A stretch of 64,000 bases of DNA from NCBI GenBank assembly GCA_002104945.1, contig MCFH01000008.1, forward strand, positions 488,501-552,500, read 5' to 3'. Positions 39,312-51,733 of the stretch are shown here, in pieces. Both the position numbers and the translations under genes were made by a program. This DNA is from Piromyces finnis. Lineage: Eukaryota > Neocallimastigomycota > Neocallimastigomycetes > Neocallimastigales > Neocallimastigaceae. The notes beneath the pieces were generated by a model. That model saw only the letters and a list, made by a program, of their open reading frames with translations. It ran no database searches and had not been told where the DNA came from. Position 1 is the first letter of the stretch. Each line of letters starts with the position of its first letter.

Positions 39312-40602
39312 TTAATTAAAGTTTGTTAAATTTGCAATAGGTTGAGCAAGATCTTCATTAATACACTCTTCACCAATAAAAACACCTCTTTTCCTAAGTT
39401 GTTTTCTATAACTCCATTGAACATCACCGGCAATATTATCTGGAGTATAAATATATGAAGGGTATTCAACAGCTTGAACTATCGATGGTTTTGAGGTTGT
39501 TGAAGCAAATGTATATTTATCTACCCAATCTGGTTTTACTTTATGTTGTTGTGATAAATCTTGACATCTGGCACCTGGAATACCTGGTGTACACATATAC
39601 CACTCTTCTACCATTTTACCATCAACAAAAGTCCAGATCTTATCTGGTTCTTTTCCAAAACCACTAAGGTTAGCATTTTCACCATATGACATTGCTAATG
39701 ATCTAGCAAATAAATCACACTGTATTTGAAAATATGTTATTTATTTAATATATAAATTATGCATATATTATAAAATAAATATTTAGATTTAATTTCACTT
39801 ACAACACCATGTTGATCGACAACTAATACTGGATCATCTTCTGGTGGAAGGGAGAAAATATAACTTAATTGGTCAATAAAACTACCTCCACAACATGTTT
39901 CAGCATCAGGATCAAGACCCAAATTTAAAGCAAGGGAATATGTTTGATGATACTATTTAAGTTTATTTTAAATTAAATAATAATTAATAACAACATTTGA
40001 TTTATGGATAAATAAAAAAATATATTAATATTTCTACCATACGACGAGAAGTATGATGACCACGATTTCCATTATCTATATGATTTTTACATTTATAAAA
40101 ATTGAATTAAATTCATTTATTATAAAAATAATTAAATTTAAATAATAATATTTATATTAATACTTAATATATTATACTTACTTATGAAATCACCATTATT
40201 TTGAAGAATAAAATGTTGAGTAATAATTTTTTTTGGTTGTCTATAATATGGTGCATTTTTTCCAAATATATCAATCATATAAGAGGTACGAAGCATACCA
40301 GTAACACCCTTATTTGTATAAGATAACACCAATAATTATAATTTTATATTAAGTACTTTAAATGCTAATTTGATTATTATGAAAATTTTATTTAATCGAT
40401 TATAAATACATACTAATCCATCATCGGCAAAACCTAATCCATCCATGGAAGATATACGTCTCAATTCATCATTATTTTCTTCTAATTTACCATCTCCAGG
40501 CTTTTCTGCATGAGCTAAGAGATATACAACTCTTCCATAACAGATATTTATGTATATTAAAAATAATGCAAATATTTGTAAAAAATAATGATTGCATGCC
40601 AT
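39312..40602 (-). CDS. Secreted histidine-phosphatase-superfamily protein with altered RHG motif
   Basis: Five exons (40414-40602, 40182-40308, 40038-40075, 39803-39952, 39312-39719) give 303 residues. A signal peptide (YFLQIFALFLIYINICYG) is followed at once by RVVYLLAHAEKPGDG, the phosphoglycerate-mutase-like first strand. The family motif here is normally RHG or RHAEKP; this protein has AHAEKP (Ala30, His31), so the first catalytic Arg is missing. Later family-like features are LGFADDGLGVTGMLRTSYM, the loop NGNRGHHTSRRM and VLVVDQHGVV, where the second His lies. The C-terminal half is Cys- and Trp-containing (GKMVEEWYMCTPGIPGARC). It is likely secreted. With the Arg lost it may be a weak enzyme or a pseudoenzyme (inference). 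It diverges from the SH3 gene next door. Confidence 0.85.
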
Positions 40603-41514
40603 CTTTTTTTATTTTTTTTTGAAAAAAAATGTATTATTTATTTAATTATTATTTTAAAACTTTACAATTTATTTTATTATTTATTCTTGTTTTTGAGAAT
40701 AACTATTAGTAAAATACTACTAAATATTTAATATATTATAAAGTAATGTAATATAATTAATTTATAGTGTGTTATAAATATTTGAAATTGAATATGGGTA
40801 TAATTATCATATATTGATTTCCTACTAATTATTTATTCTACCTTGTTTATAATCATTTATTTATTTTTTATTTATAATTATATATATATATTTCTATTAT
40901 TATTTTTATTTATTATTTATTTATTTATTTCAACATTTAATCAATTTCCACATTTATACTTTTTTATGATTAAAATATATTTATTGTTTTTTTTTTTTTT
41001 TTTTTGGTAAAAAAAAAATAAGTTATATAAAAAGAATTCTTCAATATTTATTATACTATTAAAAATGTCTTAAAAATTCTTTTAGTTATTAGGAATGATT
41101 TAACCTTTTATAGAAATATTGGAATAGAATGTTGCACGAAATAATTTATATATTATGGTATAAAACATTATTTAGAATATTCGTTTATCAAATTTTTTTT
41201 AATATATTCTTCAACCAATATAGTATTATATAATTTAATTAAATATTTAATAATGTATTGGTAATTGCTAATTTTATGAAGTAATGTACAAAAATATTAT
41301 ATAAAAAAAATTTACCATATATTAAATTTTATTAAGTATATTTTATTTTAATATTAATTTAATTAAATATAAAATGGAAAATATTATATAATATAATATA
41401 TTTTTTTTTCTTTAAACTTTGAAAATTAATAAATCAAAGATTTCAAAAAAATAATTATATAAAAATAAAAATATAAATAAAATATAGATAATTATATAAT
41501 AAAAAATAAAAATA
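40603..41514. other. Divergent promoter region of two surface/secreted protein genes
   Basis: The 912 bases between the phosphatase-like gene (-) and the SH3 membrane protein gene (+) must hold both promoters. AT-rich with A/T homopolymers around 40990-41020; no distinct element is recognised. Confidence 0.5.
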
Positions 41515-43255
41515 ATGAAGTCAAAATATTTATATTTAATATTTTTATCAAAAGTTTTTGCTGTAAAAAATAATTATCAGCCTCAGCAAGCAGTTCCTAC
41601 TTCAGGTCCAACACCAACAATAAATACAGCAAATCCAGATTTATCCGAAGCACTCACATATTACGATTGTTTTTCTATAGAGGATTCTAGAACTTGTGAT
41701 GGAATGAATATATACTTACCTGATACAGGTGTTTATTATTCAGAAGCATCTTCTTTTGATAAATATGTAAATAGTGAAGTTAACAATGACTTTGGAATTC
41801 TTAAAGCACTTTGTCAAAATTCAAATATTAAACATGATGTTAAAAAAATTGCATATAGATATAGCGTATTTTGTGGTAGATTTGCATATGCTCAAGGTAT
41901 TAATAATAATTTTACTATTAAAATAATTATCATATAAGAAATCATAATATTTATTAAATTTGGAAATAAATGAATAATTTTTTTATTTATATTATTGTTA
42001 TATTTAAATATAAAAATTGTTGTTAATATTTATTAGCACGTTGGTGTCCACAAAATGATAAATCTAATCCTAATTTAAGAGCTAATCCAAAATTATCTAT
42101 ATGTAAAAGTACATGTATTGAATATGCAAAAAGTTTTGCAGATTATGGACAAACAGTTTGTGGAAATGTTGATAATTCAATTGGTGAGAAAATAAAGGAA
42201 AATATTATTAAAAAATGGTGTAATTTATTTTCTGATGATGAGGGTTGTATAAAAGGAGTAAAGAAAGAAAATGAGCAGTGTGGTAAATATACAATTATTC
42301 TTAAAATTTAGAAACAATTTATATAGTTAACCAATAACTTATTTTTTTGTATATTAATTAAAACTAAACATAAAAAAAAAAAAAATAGGTTATAGTAGTG
42401 CACAAATGGCTGTTGAGGCACAAACATTCAATCCACATAATAGTTGTTGGGATAACAGCGAACAAAATAGCGAAGTTGTTGATCAATTAAAACAAAAAGC
42501 AACAAAAGAACAAAATGAAGCTCCAAAAATGGGAAGTATTAAATGGGAAGTTGTTTATCCATTAAGTTCTTTAGCTGTTATTGCTATTATTACATTCATA
42601 TTCTGGATAAGACAAAATAAACAATATAAGCTTGGATATATTCCTCATTCAAATACAAAAATGAATGAATATGATATTAAGCCATCAAGTGCAGAACCTT
42701 CAAGAGAATATGTTGATGATGACTTTATTAAAAAGTTTGAACTTGAAATTCCAAAGGCTACATTAAATAGAGCTGGTTCTTTATCAGTAAAGAAATTAAG
42801 CATTAGTCAAAAAGATAAACAAAAGGAAAAGAAGTACATGATTGCTATTTATAATTATCATCCACAAAAAGAAGATGAATTGGAATTACATTCTGGAGAT
42901 CGTATACGCGTTGAACATGAATATGAAGATGGGTAAATATATAATTAAAAAATATAATTAAATACATAAATATATATATAATTATGATAATAATAATAAT
43001 AATAATAATAATTAAATTATTATTTTCTAATAAAAAAAAAATAGTTGGGGTGCTGGTATTAATGAAATGACCAATAAGTTTGGTGCTTTCCCATTAATTT
43101 GTTGTTCTACAAATATTTCAAATAATGAGGAAGCATTACCAAAACGTAATAAATCAAGAATTACATCAAATTCAAGTGTTAGAAGAAAATCTTCAAAAAA
43201 TACTCCTCCTGTACCTCCAATTCCATCACCATTAGTTAAATCCCATTCTTCATAA
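41515..43255 (+). CDS. Cysteine-rich single-pass membrane protein with cytoplasmic SH3 domain
   Basis: Four exons (41515-41896, 42037-42282, 42389-42932, 43045-43255) give 460 residues. A signal peptide (YLYLIFLSKVFA) leads to an extracellular Cys-rich domain of about 230 residues. Its pieces include YYDCFSIEDSRTCDG, RYSVFCGRFAYAQARWCPQ, ICKSTCIEYAKSF, TVCGN, KKWCNLF, GCIKG, EQCGY and SCW. One membrane helix follows (VVYPLSSLAVIAIITFIFWI). The cytoplasmic part carries an SH3 domain near the C-terminus: AIYNYHPQKEDELELHSGD, then DGWGAGINE with the key Trp across the last junction, and FGAFPLICC. The end is Pro-rich (NTPPVPPIPSP), possibly a ligand for another SH3 domain. The layout suggests a surface receptor or wall sensor that recruits signalling partners; the ligand is unknown. 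Confidence 0.9.
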
Positions 43256-44065
43256 ATAATTATATAATAAGAAATAAAACAAAAATTAAATATTATATAT
43301 TATTATTATACTATATATATGATAAGCATATATATTTAAATAATACATAAATGTGTATATATAGCATACAAAAATATTAGTGAATATATTAACAAGCATA
43401 TAATTAATAATCAGCATAATAAGTAATAATATAAAGCATTCATATATATATATATTATATCATTTAGTATAAATTTTTGATTAAATTACATTTATACTTA
43501 AAAAAAAAAAAGAAAAAAAACTATTTTAAAAAAATAGAAATTGAATTAAAAATTTATATCATATTGTTATAACAATTAAAAAATTCTAAAAGAAACTTTT
43601 TCATTATTATTATTTAAATTGTACTTTAATGTTTTACTAAAATAATTATAAATTTATAAATTAATATAATTATAATAAATAAGGAATCGAAAAGGATGCA
43701 AGTTAATGTTTTTGTTTTTATTTTTATTTAAAAAAAAAAAAATTAGTTTTATTCATATTATTTATATATTTATTTATTATAATTATTATTTCTTTGAATA
43801 AAAAAAAAAAAATTAAGTATATAAATGTATTTTAGAAATTAAATTAAAAAAAAAAAAAAAAAGTAGTTATATAGTTATGTTAAGATCTATTTTGAATTTA
43901 TTTGTAATATTAATCTGGAGTCCTCTATCATTATTTTAAGAATATTATTATGTTTTTTTGTTTTAGATTTGTTTTTTGTTTTTTGTTTTTTTTTACTATT
44001 TATTTGTTTATTCATTTATTCTTTTTTTTTTTTTTTTTTTTTTTTAATAAAGACGATTTATCTAT
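43256..44065. other. Spacer between converging genes
   Basis: 810 bases of AT repeats and homopolymers between the SH3 gene (+) and the Hbs1-like gene (-). No gene is seen; the T-rich frame at 43950-44234 overlaps the last Hbs1 exon antisense and is not real. Confidence 0.6.
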
Positions 44066-44316
44066 TTATTTATATGATTTCTTTTCACCCTTCTTTTTAA
44101 TCTTTAATATAACACCAGCAGCTATTGTCTTTCCTTCAGAACGAATAACAAAACGACCTAAATTCTTATTTCTGGAGAAGGTTTCAGCACAAATTGGATT
44201 AGCCAATTTAATTTGTACAATTGCACTAGCATAATTCTTGGTAAGGCATCTAATGATAATCACATATTAAAATATTAACAATTAATTATTTAAATAGCGA
44301 GAGATTGCTAAAATAA

Positions 44317-44350
<34 letters not shown>

Positions 44351-47211
44351 CTTTGGCTTTTCTTTAGCAACAGTTCCATTTTTATTAAATGCACGAATTA
44401 ATTTTGAGAAATGCATTTGTTCAGTAATATGTTGATGATGAATAATGGCTGGATATCCGATGGTAATTGGATTGTCAATATCAAATAAAATAATTTTACA
44501 TTCAAAACGTTTAGAATATGGGATTGGTTCTAAGTAAGATGAAAAGAATGATTTGGAACTATAGTATTGATTATTTTAATATATTAGTATTAATATATTA
44601 TTCGATTTATTTTATAATTATGATTTTATAAAATATAATAAAATAGTTGCATAACAAATATTTACGTTAATTGAAGAATATCTGGACCAGTAATACCAAC
44701 AGTAACATTATCACCAGTAATAGCGTACTTTACAGGGTTATAATTAACCATAATACCTAAAATTAATTATTATAATTATAATTAATAATAATAATAATAA
44801 AATTAGAAATTAAATTATTATATACTAATAAATAATAATTATTAATTTACTTTTAACTTGAGCATATTCATTTGATGGAGTTAATAAAACATTTTCACCA
44901 ATTTGGATACTACCGGATTCAATTCTACCATTGACTGTGACATTGGCCCCTCCAATACCTCCACTATAGAAATCAGAAATAGCCATACGGAATGGCTTTT
45001 TAATCATATCTTTATTTAAGACAACTGTTTCCAAAGCATCTTTATTTATTTTTATTTTGTTTATTTTTAAATGAAGAAAAAAAAAAAAAAAAAAGAAAAA
45101 AAAGAAAATTTAGAATATAAAGAGATATATAACTGTACATATAATTTAATAATATTATTTTACTTACCAATTTGTTGTATTAAAGTATTATCTTTATACC
45201 ATGAACAAAGATCTTCATTTTCACGTTTTATAAGATTTTCACCCACCAAACCACTACAAGGAATAAATGATATATTTTCTTTTGAAAAACCTACTGTAGA
45301 AGTAAGGAATCCAATTAATCTGTTTTGGATTTCATCAAATCTATCTTTTGACCAACCCATCTATTAGGATTAAATTATTGTATAACATTTAAAAAAAAAT
45401 AAAAAGGTTTTTATATTAATCAGTAATTGATATTAATTTATAATGTTATTTAGGGGATTAATCATACAGTATCTAATTTATTAACAGCAATAATGATTTG
45501 TTGAATACCAAGACTTCTAATTAATAATGTATGTTCACGAGTTTGACCTCCAGCATCAAAACCAGTTTCAAAATCACCAGTTTTTGCATTAACAACTAAG
45601 ATTGCAGCATCCGCCTATGTAATTATTATTATAATGTTAAAATATTAATATTAAAAAAACTATATGTATCATTTATTTTTATTAACATACTTGGAATGCT
45701 CCAGTGATCATATGAGTAATAAAATCTTTATGACCTGGAGAATCTAAAAGATAAATTTCTCTCTTTTCAGTTTCAAATTTAGTAATAGCAACATTCATAG
45801 TTACACCTCTAACATATATAATAAATTAAATAAATGTTAATAATGTTATAACTTTTCATAATAGATAATAATTATAATAACCTATCTCTTTCTTCTTCAG
45901 TTTCATCTAAAACCCAAGCATATGCAAATGAACCTTTACCAATTTTTTCTGCATCTCTTTGATACTTTTGAATAGTACGTTCATTAACATCACCTAATAA
46001 TGTTAAAAGATGACCCATTAAAGTACTCTTACCAGCATCTACATGACCTATAATAATCAAAAGAGAATATATATTTTAAATCAATAAATGAGGGCAATAA
46101 TAATCAAATAGAATTATAATTTATTGAATTAATTTTATATATTATAAATTACCAACAACAATAAGATTAAGTTTATCCTTTCCAGATTGATTAGTATCAT
46201 TTTTCATTAATTTTTCGATATCTTGTAATTTTCCAGATTTTGGGATATTTTGTTTCTTTGTTTCGTTTGAGTTCTTGGATTGACTATTAAGACTTGTTGT
46301 ACTATCATTGGTTTCACTTTTTATTTCAGTTGAACTTGTAACATTTAAACTAATGATCTTTGGTTTCGATGATCCTTGATTATCATTATTACTTCTAACT
46401 TGAGGAGGAGTACTTACTATATTATTTTATATTATAAGCATAATATAAAATAATACATATAATATTAAAATTAATAATAATAATAATAGATTTTTATAAT
46501 ATTTCTATAACTTCTCTTTTTATTGAAGTATTTCATTATACCTGTTTTGGTTTTTGACATTTCTTGAAATTGATCTAATGTATATACCTTTTTACTATCT
46601 ATTATAAAAGCATTTATTAAAATTTGAATATTTAATAATTATATTTCAAGAAATTCATTTAAAATTTAAAATCTAAATTAATAATAATACCTTTAACACT
46701 TAATTTTTCAAGCTTTTTTGTTGTTCCTCCTATTTTATTATTATTCTTTACTGGTTTTACAGCAACTTCATCATAATCATCATATCCATCATCTTTTGAA
46801 TTTGCATTATATATATTTTATGAATTATTGCAATAATAATTAATATGAAATTTGAAATTGAGATTAATTATATTAAAACAAAACTTTATTTTATTAACCA
46901 TCTTCATAGTAATCATCTTCTTCTTCTTCTTCGTAGTCATCATAGTCGTCATAATCATCGTAATCATCATAATCATCGTCCAAATAATCTTACATTTAAA
47001 AAAAAAAAATATTTAAATATAGCATTGATTTCTTTTAGAATAATTTTATAATAGAAATAACACAAAGTTTATTATATTATATAATGTAATAAATTTCAAT
47101 ATAATATATATATATTTTTTACAACAATAAAGACTATACACTAAATACTATTTCTTAAATGTTAAATGTACCATTATAATCGAGATTTCTAATATTTCTA
47201 TGTCTTGACAT
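44066..47211 (-). CDS. HBS1: Hbs1-like translational GTPase (ribosome rescue)
   Basis: Thirteen exons: 47172-47211, 46899-46988, 46691-46792, 46542-46598, 46153-46416, 45882-46047, 45691-45808, 45468-45614, 45168-45360, 44851-45039, 44666-44756, 44352-44558 and 44066-44249. They give 615 residues, like Hbs1 (about 610). The N-terminus ([13 protein letters not shown], then a run of Asp/Tyr/Glu) is the Hbs1 N-domain type, not that of eEF1A. G motifs are GHVDAGKST (about 186-194), [19 protein letters not shown] and SGLVG. eEF1A-like domains 2 and 3 follow ([13 protein letters not shown] ... ending [15 protein letters not shown]). Hbs1 with Dom34/Pelota splits stalled ribosomes in no-go and non-stop decay. 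eRF3 is the main alternative, but the N-terminus favours Hbs1. Head to head with the TRIP4-like gene. Confidence 0.93.
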
Positions 47212-47906
47212 TTTGATTTTAACTTTTAGTCCAGATAAATAATAATTTTTATTGAGTTTAAGTACTTAAATTTATTTTTAAATTTATTACTGTTATTTTT
47301 ATTTTATTTATATGATTTATTTTACTGTTTAAATGTATTTAATAGTTAAATGTTGTATTGAAATTTCTTTACTTTTCAATCCAATTAAAATATTTTATAT
47401 ATTGCTATCAATTTTTTGTTGCTGTTTATCTTACCTATAATATTATAATATTGTAATTTGGTTTATTATGAAATGTAATAAAATGTATATAACATATCTT
47501 ACATATTTAATATATTTAATACTATAAAATTTTTATTAATGTATACATTTAAGAAGTTTATATTAAATATTAAAAATGAGTTATCCTCATTTTTATTATT
47601 ATAGTGTATAATAAGGAAGAAATTTTATAGTTAAGTAAGATTATCTTTTTTTTTATTATTATTATTTATATATTTTACTTCTTTTATATTATAAAAGAAT
47701 AAAAAAAAAAGAAAGTGAATGTATTATTGTTTTTAATATTTATATGTAAATATTATATATAAAATTCAATAAAATTCAAATTAATAAATAATTAATTAAT
47801 TATATTCTTAATATACAATGTTTTTTTTTTTTTTTTTTTTTTTTTTTCTTTAACATTATTAATAATACTTAAATACAGACTCTAATAATATAGAATCGAT
47901 TTTAAA
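47212..47906. promoter_or_regulatory. Shared divergent promoter region, Hbs1-like and TRIP4-like genes
   Basis: The 695 bases separate the two start codons. It contains a run of 25 or more T (about 47822-47847) close to the TRIP4 start and AT-rich leaders on both sides. No specific binding motif is recognised. That it drives both genes is an inference from the head-to-head layout. Confidence 0.5.
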
Positions 47907-50637
47907 ATGTCATTAGAGGAAGTTAAAAAATGGGCATGCGAGAAAATCAGTTCCATCATTGGAATTAGTTCTGAAGAGTGTAGACCATTAATTGATAATA
48001 TTTGGGAATTACAAACAGAAAATGAAATAAGAACTGAATTTCAAGTATGTTTTTACACAAAAATGGAAGGATTTTTAAAGATATATATTATCATTAAAAG
48101 TATTATTATGTATCTAGACAAAACGAATATGATATTAAATTAAAATTTCAATTAATAAAAAAAATAATTAAAAACTATTTTTGTAGTAATAATAATATTT
48201 TTCAAAAATTAGAATGTATAAATATTATTTAATTATTAATACAAAAGATAGATTTTATACTCAATCAATATACTATTATCTTAATATTCATCATAATTAA
48301 TTTAATTTTGATTTTGATTTTAATTGATAAATATATATACATAAATAATTAAATAGAATATAATAGGAAATTCAGTATCGACTAATTTATTTATAAACGA
48401 TTTTGTATCAAGAAGAAACTTAAATTCAAATAGTAACAACAATTCAAGTGTAAATTTAGATTCTGATGTACGAAATAATTCACCTTATGAATACTACAAA
48501 AATGATGCAGAAGAATATTACTCTGGGAGGTAAAAAACTAACAAGATAGACTGAAATTTATTTTATAGTATTGAAATAATTTGTATTAAAAGATTAATTA
48601 CAATAATATAATTTTATTTGCTTAAAGTAATTAATTGATTACAATTAATTTTCATTTATTTATATTTCTTTTTTCTTTTTTTCTTTTTTTTTTTTCATGT
48701 TCAATAGTAAATACTAATTACTATTAATAATTTATATAATTTAACAAATAATAGTAAAAAGAAAAAGAAGGATAAAAAACAAAACGAAACATCGAAAAAA
48801 GATAAAGGTAAAAAAAAGAATGATGATGAAAAACAAAATGTTGATAACACTGATGATACTGATGATGAAGAAAAGGAAGTAAAATTATCAAAACGACAAC
48901 AAAAAAAATTAAATGCAAAAAAAAAAAAAGGTGGAATAAGTTTAGAAGAATGGGATAAAGAAGACAGATCATTTGTTACTAAAGGAAAAAATGGAAGACC
49001 ATTATGTCCATGTCAAGGTAATATAAATCATATATAATATTTAATGAACTTACTTTTATAATACAATAATTACTTATAAAAATTTTAAATTAATATAATA
49101 ATAGCTGCTAAACATGGATTAGTAGCAAATTGTCTCAATTGTGGGAAAATTGGTAATAATAATGCTAAAATAATTGTATTGATATTCTTTAATAAGTAAT
49201 TAAGCTAAATTGAATTTAATCTTTTAATCATATTTTATAATGTTTTAATTTTTTTAGTTTGTAAATTGGAAGGACCAGGTCCATGTCCATTTTGTGGAGA
49301 AGAAGTTTTAGATAGCGATCAACAAGTCAGAGTATACCAACAAAAACAAAGAGAAAAATTAAGAGAAGAAAAAACTATTTTAATAAAATCAACAAATAAT
49401 AACAATAAAGACGGTTCAAATTCATCAAATTCTAAAGCCAATGCTTCATCTTCATCATCAAGTCCTCTACGACCATCTCAAGAACAAATTGATCAACAAA
49501 GATCTGAAAAACTAGCCATAAAATTAGAAGTTCAAATGGAAATGGATAAAAGAGAAAAAGCATATGAAAAAGCTATAATGATGAAAGAACGTCTCTTAGA
49601 TTATGATAAAAATAGTACTGAAAGAACAAAAATTTTTGATACAGCAACTGATTTTGATCCAAATATGACAGCAGCTAATAATAAATGGTATATAATAATT
49701 ATTATAATTATATAATAAATTACTATTTTATTGTTTTTGATTTTTAGTAAAGAAATAAAATAAATTTATACTTTTAGTAATTAAAAATTTTCAAAATATT
49801 TATTTTTCTTTTTAAAGGTTAACGCCAGAAGAAAGGTTGGCTGCTATTAAAAAAGAACAAGCATTAAGAGAATATGAAAAGAATAAAAGAAAGAATGTTA
49901 GAATTGCTATTGATATAAAAACAAAGCAAGTTGTTGAATTACCAGCTGACCCATTTGAATATAAAGAAGACGAGCCAATAACAGCAATTTCTGAGTCAAA
50001 AGAACAAGGTTTTTATATGTATATTTATATATCTATATTAATTATTGAATATTATTATTATTATTATCGTATAAAGATAATACTATACTTATTATTATAT
50101 TTTGTTTGATTATTAAAATTTTTAGAAGAAGAAGTTAAAAGTACTGGTTATTATATCAATCCATTTATTAAAGAAATACCAAAATATGTAAAAGTTAATA
50201 TATATGATAAGCAAAAGCAGGAAAAAGAAAAACCTAAGTCAATATTAGAAAAGAAGACAGAACAAAAAGAAAAAGAAAAAGCAGCTAGGGAAAAGGCAAA
50301 AAAAGAAGCCGCAAAAAAAGATAATCAAATTGATGAAAAAACTTCTACTTCTAAAAATGAGAAAAAAATAAACAGTAAAAAAAGGTAAATATCATTTGAT
50401 AGTACTTTAAATATATTTAAAACATAGTAATCGTAGTTGTATATATTAATCTAATATTTTTAAATTATTAATAATAGTGGAAAAAGTAGAATTAGAAGAA
50501 TTCAATATGATCCAGAAGATGATGACATGTATGGGGTTGATTTTGCTTTTTCAGACGACGAAGAAGAAACAGAAGATGCTGGTGTTTGTAGTAGTTCAGA
50601 TAATGTATTAGGACCTAGTGTAATTGTAGATTATTAA
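47907..50637 (+). CDS. TRIP4: TRIP4/ASC-1-like zinc finger protein (ribosome quality control trigger)
   Basis: Eight exons: 47907-48044, 48357-48529, 48755-49017, 49105-49152, 49258-49687, 49818-50008, 50126-50384 and 50478-50637. They give 553 residues (human TRIP4 is about 580). After a helical N-terminus (LEEVKKWACEKISSIIGISS, then NIIGNSVSTNLFINDFVSRR) and a Lys-rich linker comes the TRIP4-specific C2HC5 zinc finger. It is spread over three exons: PLCPCQAAKHGLVANCLNC, GKIVCKLEGPGPCPFCGEE. Two more conserved blocks follow (WLTPEERLAAIKKEQALREY and RRIQYDPEDDDMYGVDF). No C-terminal ASCH domain is visible, unlike animal TRIP4 and like yeast Rqt4. The family belongs to the ASC-1/RQT complex that splits collided ribosomes. 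Confidence 0.93.
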
Positions 50638-51733
50638 TTATATTAAATTAATCAAAGAAGAAGTAATTATATTTATACAACAATTCATATTAATTAAATA
50701 TAGAAAATATTATTATTGGTGTATATATATATATATAAAATTAGATTAATAAATTTAAAATTTAAAAAATAAAAGCTATATTTTTAATTTTCATTAATAT
50801 TTTTTATTTAAAAAAAAAATGACGGATAAATTATTAATAATTTAATAAAAATAGCCACAACCCAATTTTTTATGGATAAATTATAAAAAAATAAAATTAC
50901 CTGATCTTAATATATTATATATGTATAATATGGAAATATGGTTATTTTTATTACTTTTATTTTCTTTTGTTATTTTATTTATACTTTTTTTATTTTTTAT
51001 TTTTTTTTTTTACTTTTTTATTTCTTGTCATTTCTGTATTACATTTTATTTTTTATTTTTTAAGTTAAATATTTGAAATACACATAAAATTTAAAATATA
51101 TCAATTGTTATATTTATCTTGAAATGATCATAATTTGAGTTTATAACAATTTCTTTTTAATTCCATTTTAATACATTAATACAATAAATGTACAGATTAA
51201 TTTATTTTGTTAATATATTACTAAATTATAAAATCACATATTGAGTTCCATATATTAAATGTCATAAATAAATTGAGATTACATTTCTAAATTAACATTT
51301 TTTAAAAAAAAAAAATCTTTTGACAATTATTTAATAAAATAACTTAAATTCATGAATAGTTTAATCATAAGATGATATAAAAATGACTTTACAATAAGTA
51401 TAAATATCTTAAAATCAACTATATAAAAACAAAAGAAATATAAAACTTATATTTACCTATATTTTATATTAGCTTAATATTTTTATATTAAACTTTTGAA
51501 AAGTTAGTAAACCTTTCATATTTAAATGATAATATATGAAATATATATTAAAGTATAAGCATTATATTTATTATATTTAGCTTTTATTATATTTAAAGTT
51601 TGTATTTAATATAATTTATTTTTACAAAATATTTTATAAAAAAAACTTAAAATTTTTTTCTTCTTTAATATATTTTCACATTTTATAAAAATAAAAAATA
51701 TTTAATAAAACGTAATAAAATAAATTTAAAAAA
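50638..51733. other. Spacer, no gene seen
   Basis: 1.1 kb of AT-rich DNA between the TRIP4-like gene and the oxidoreductase gene on the same strand; homopolymers at 50811-50820 and 51001-51012. It contains one transcript end and the next promoter, neither recognisable. Confidence 0.6.
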
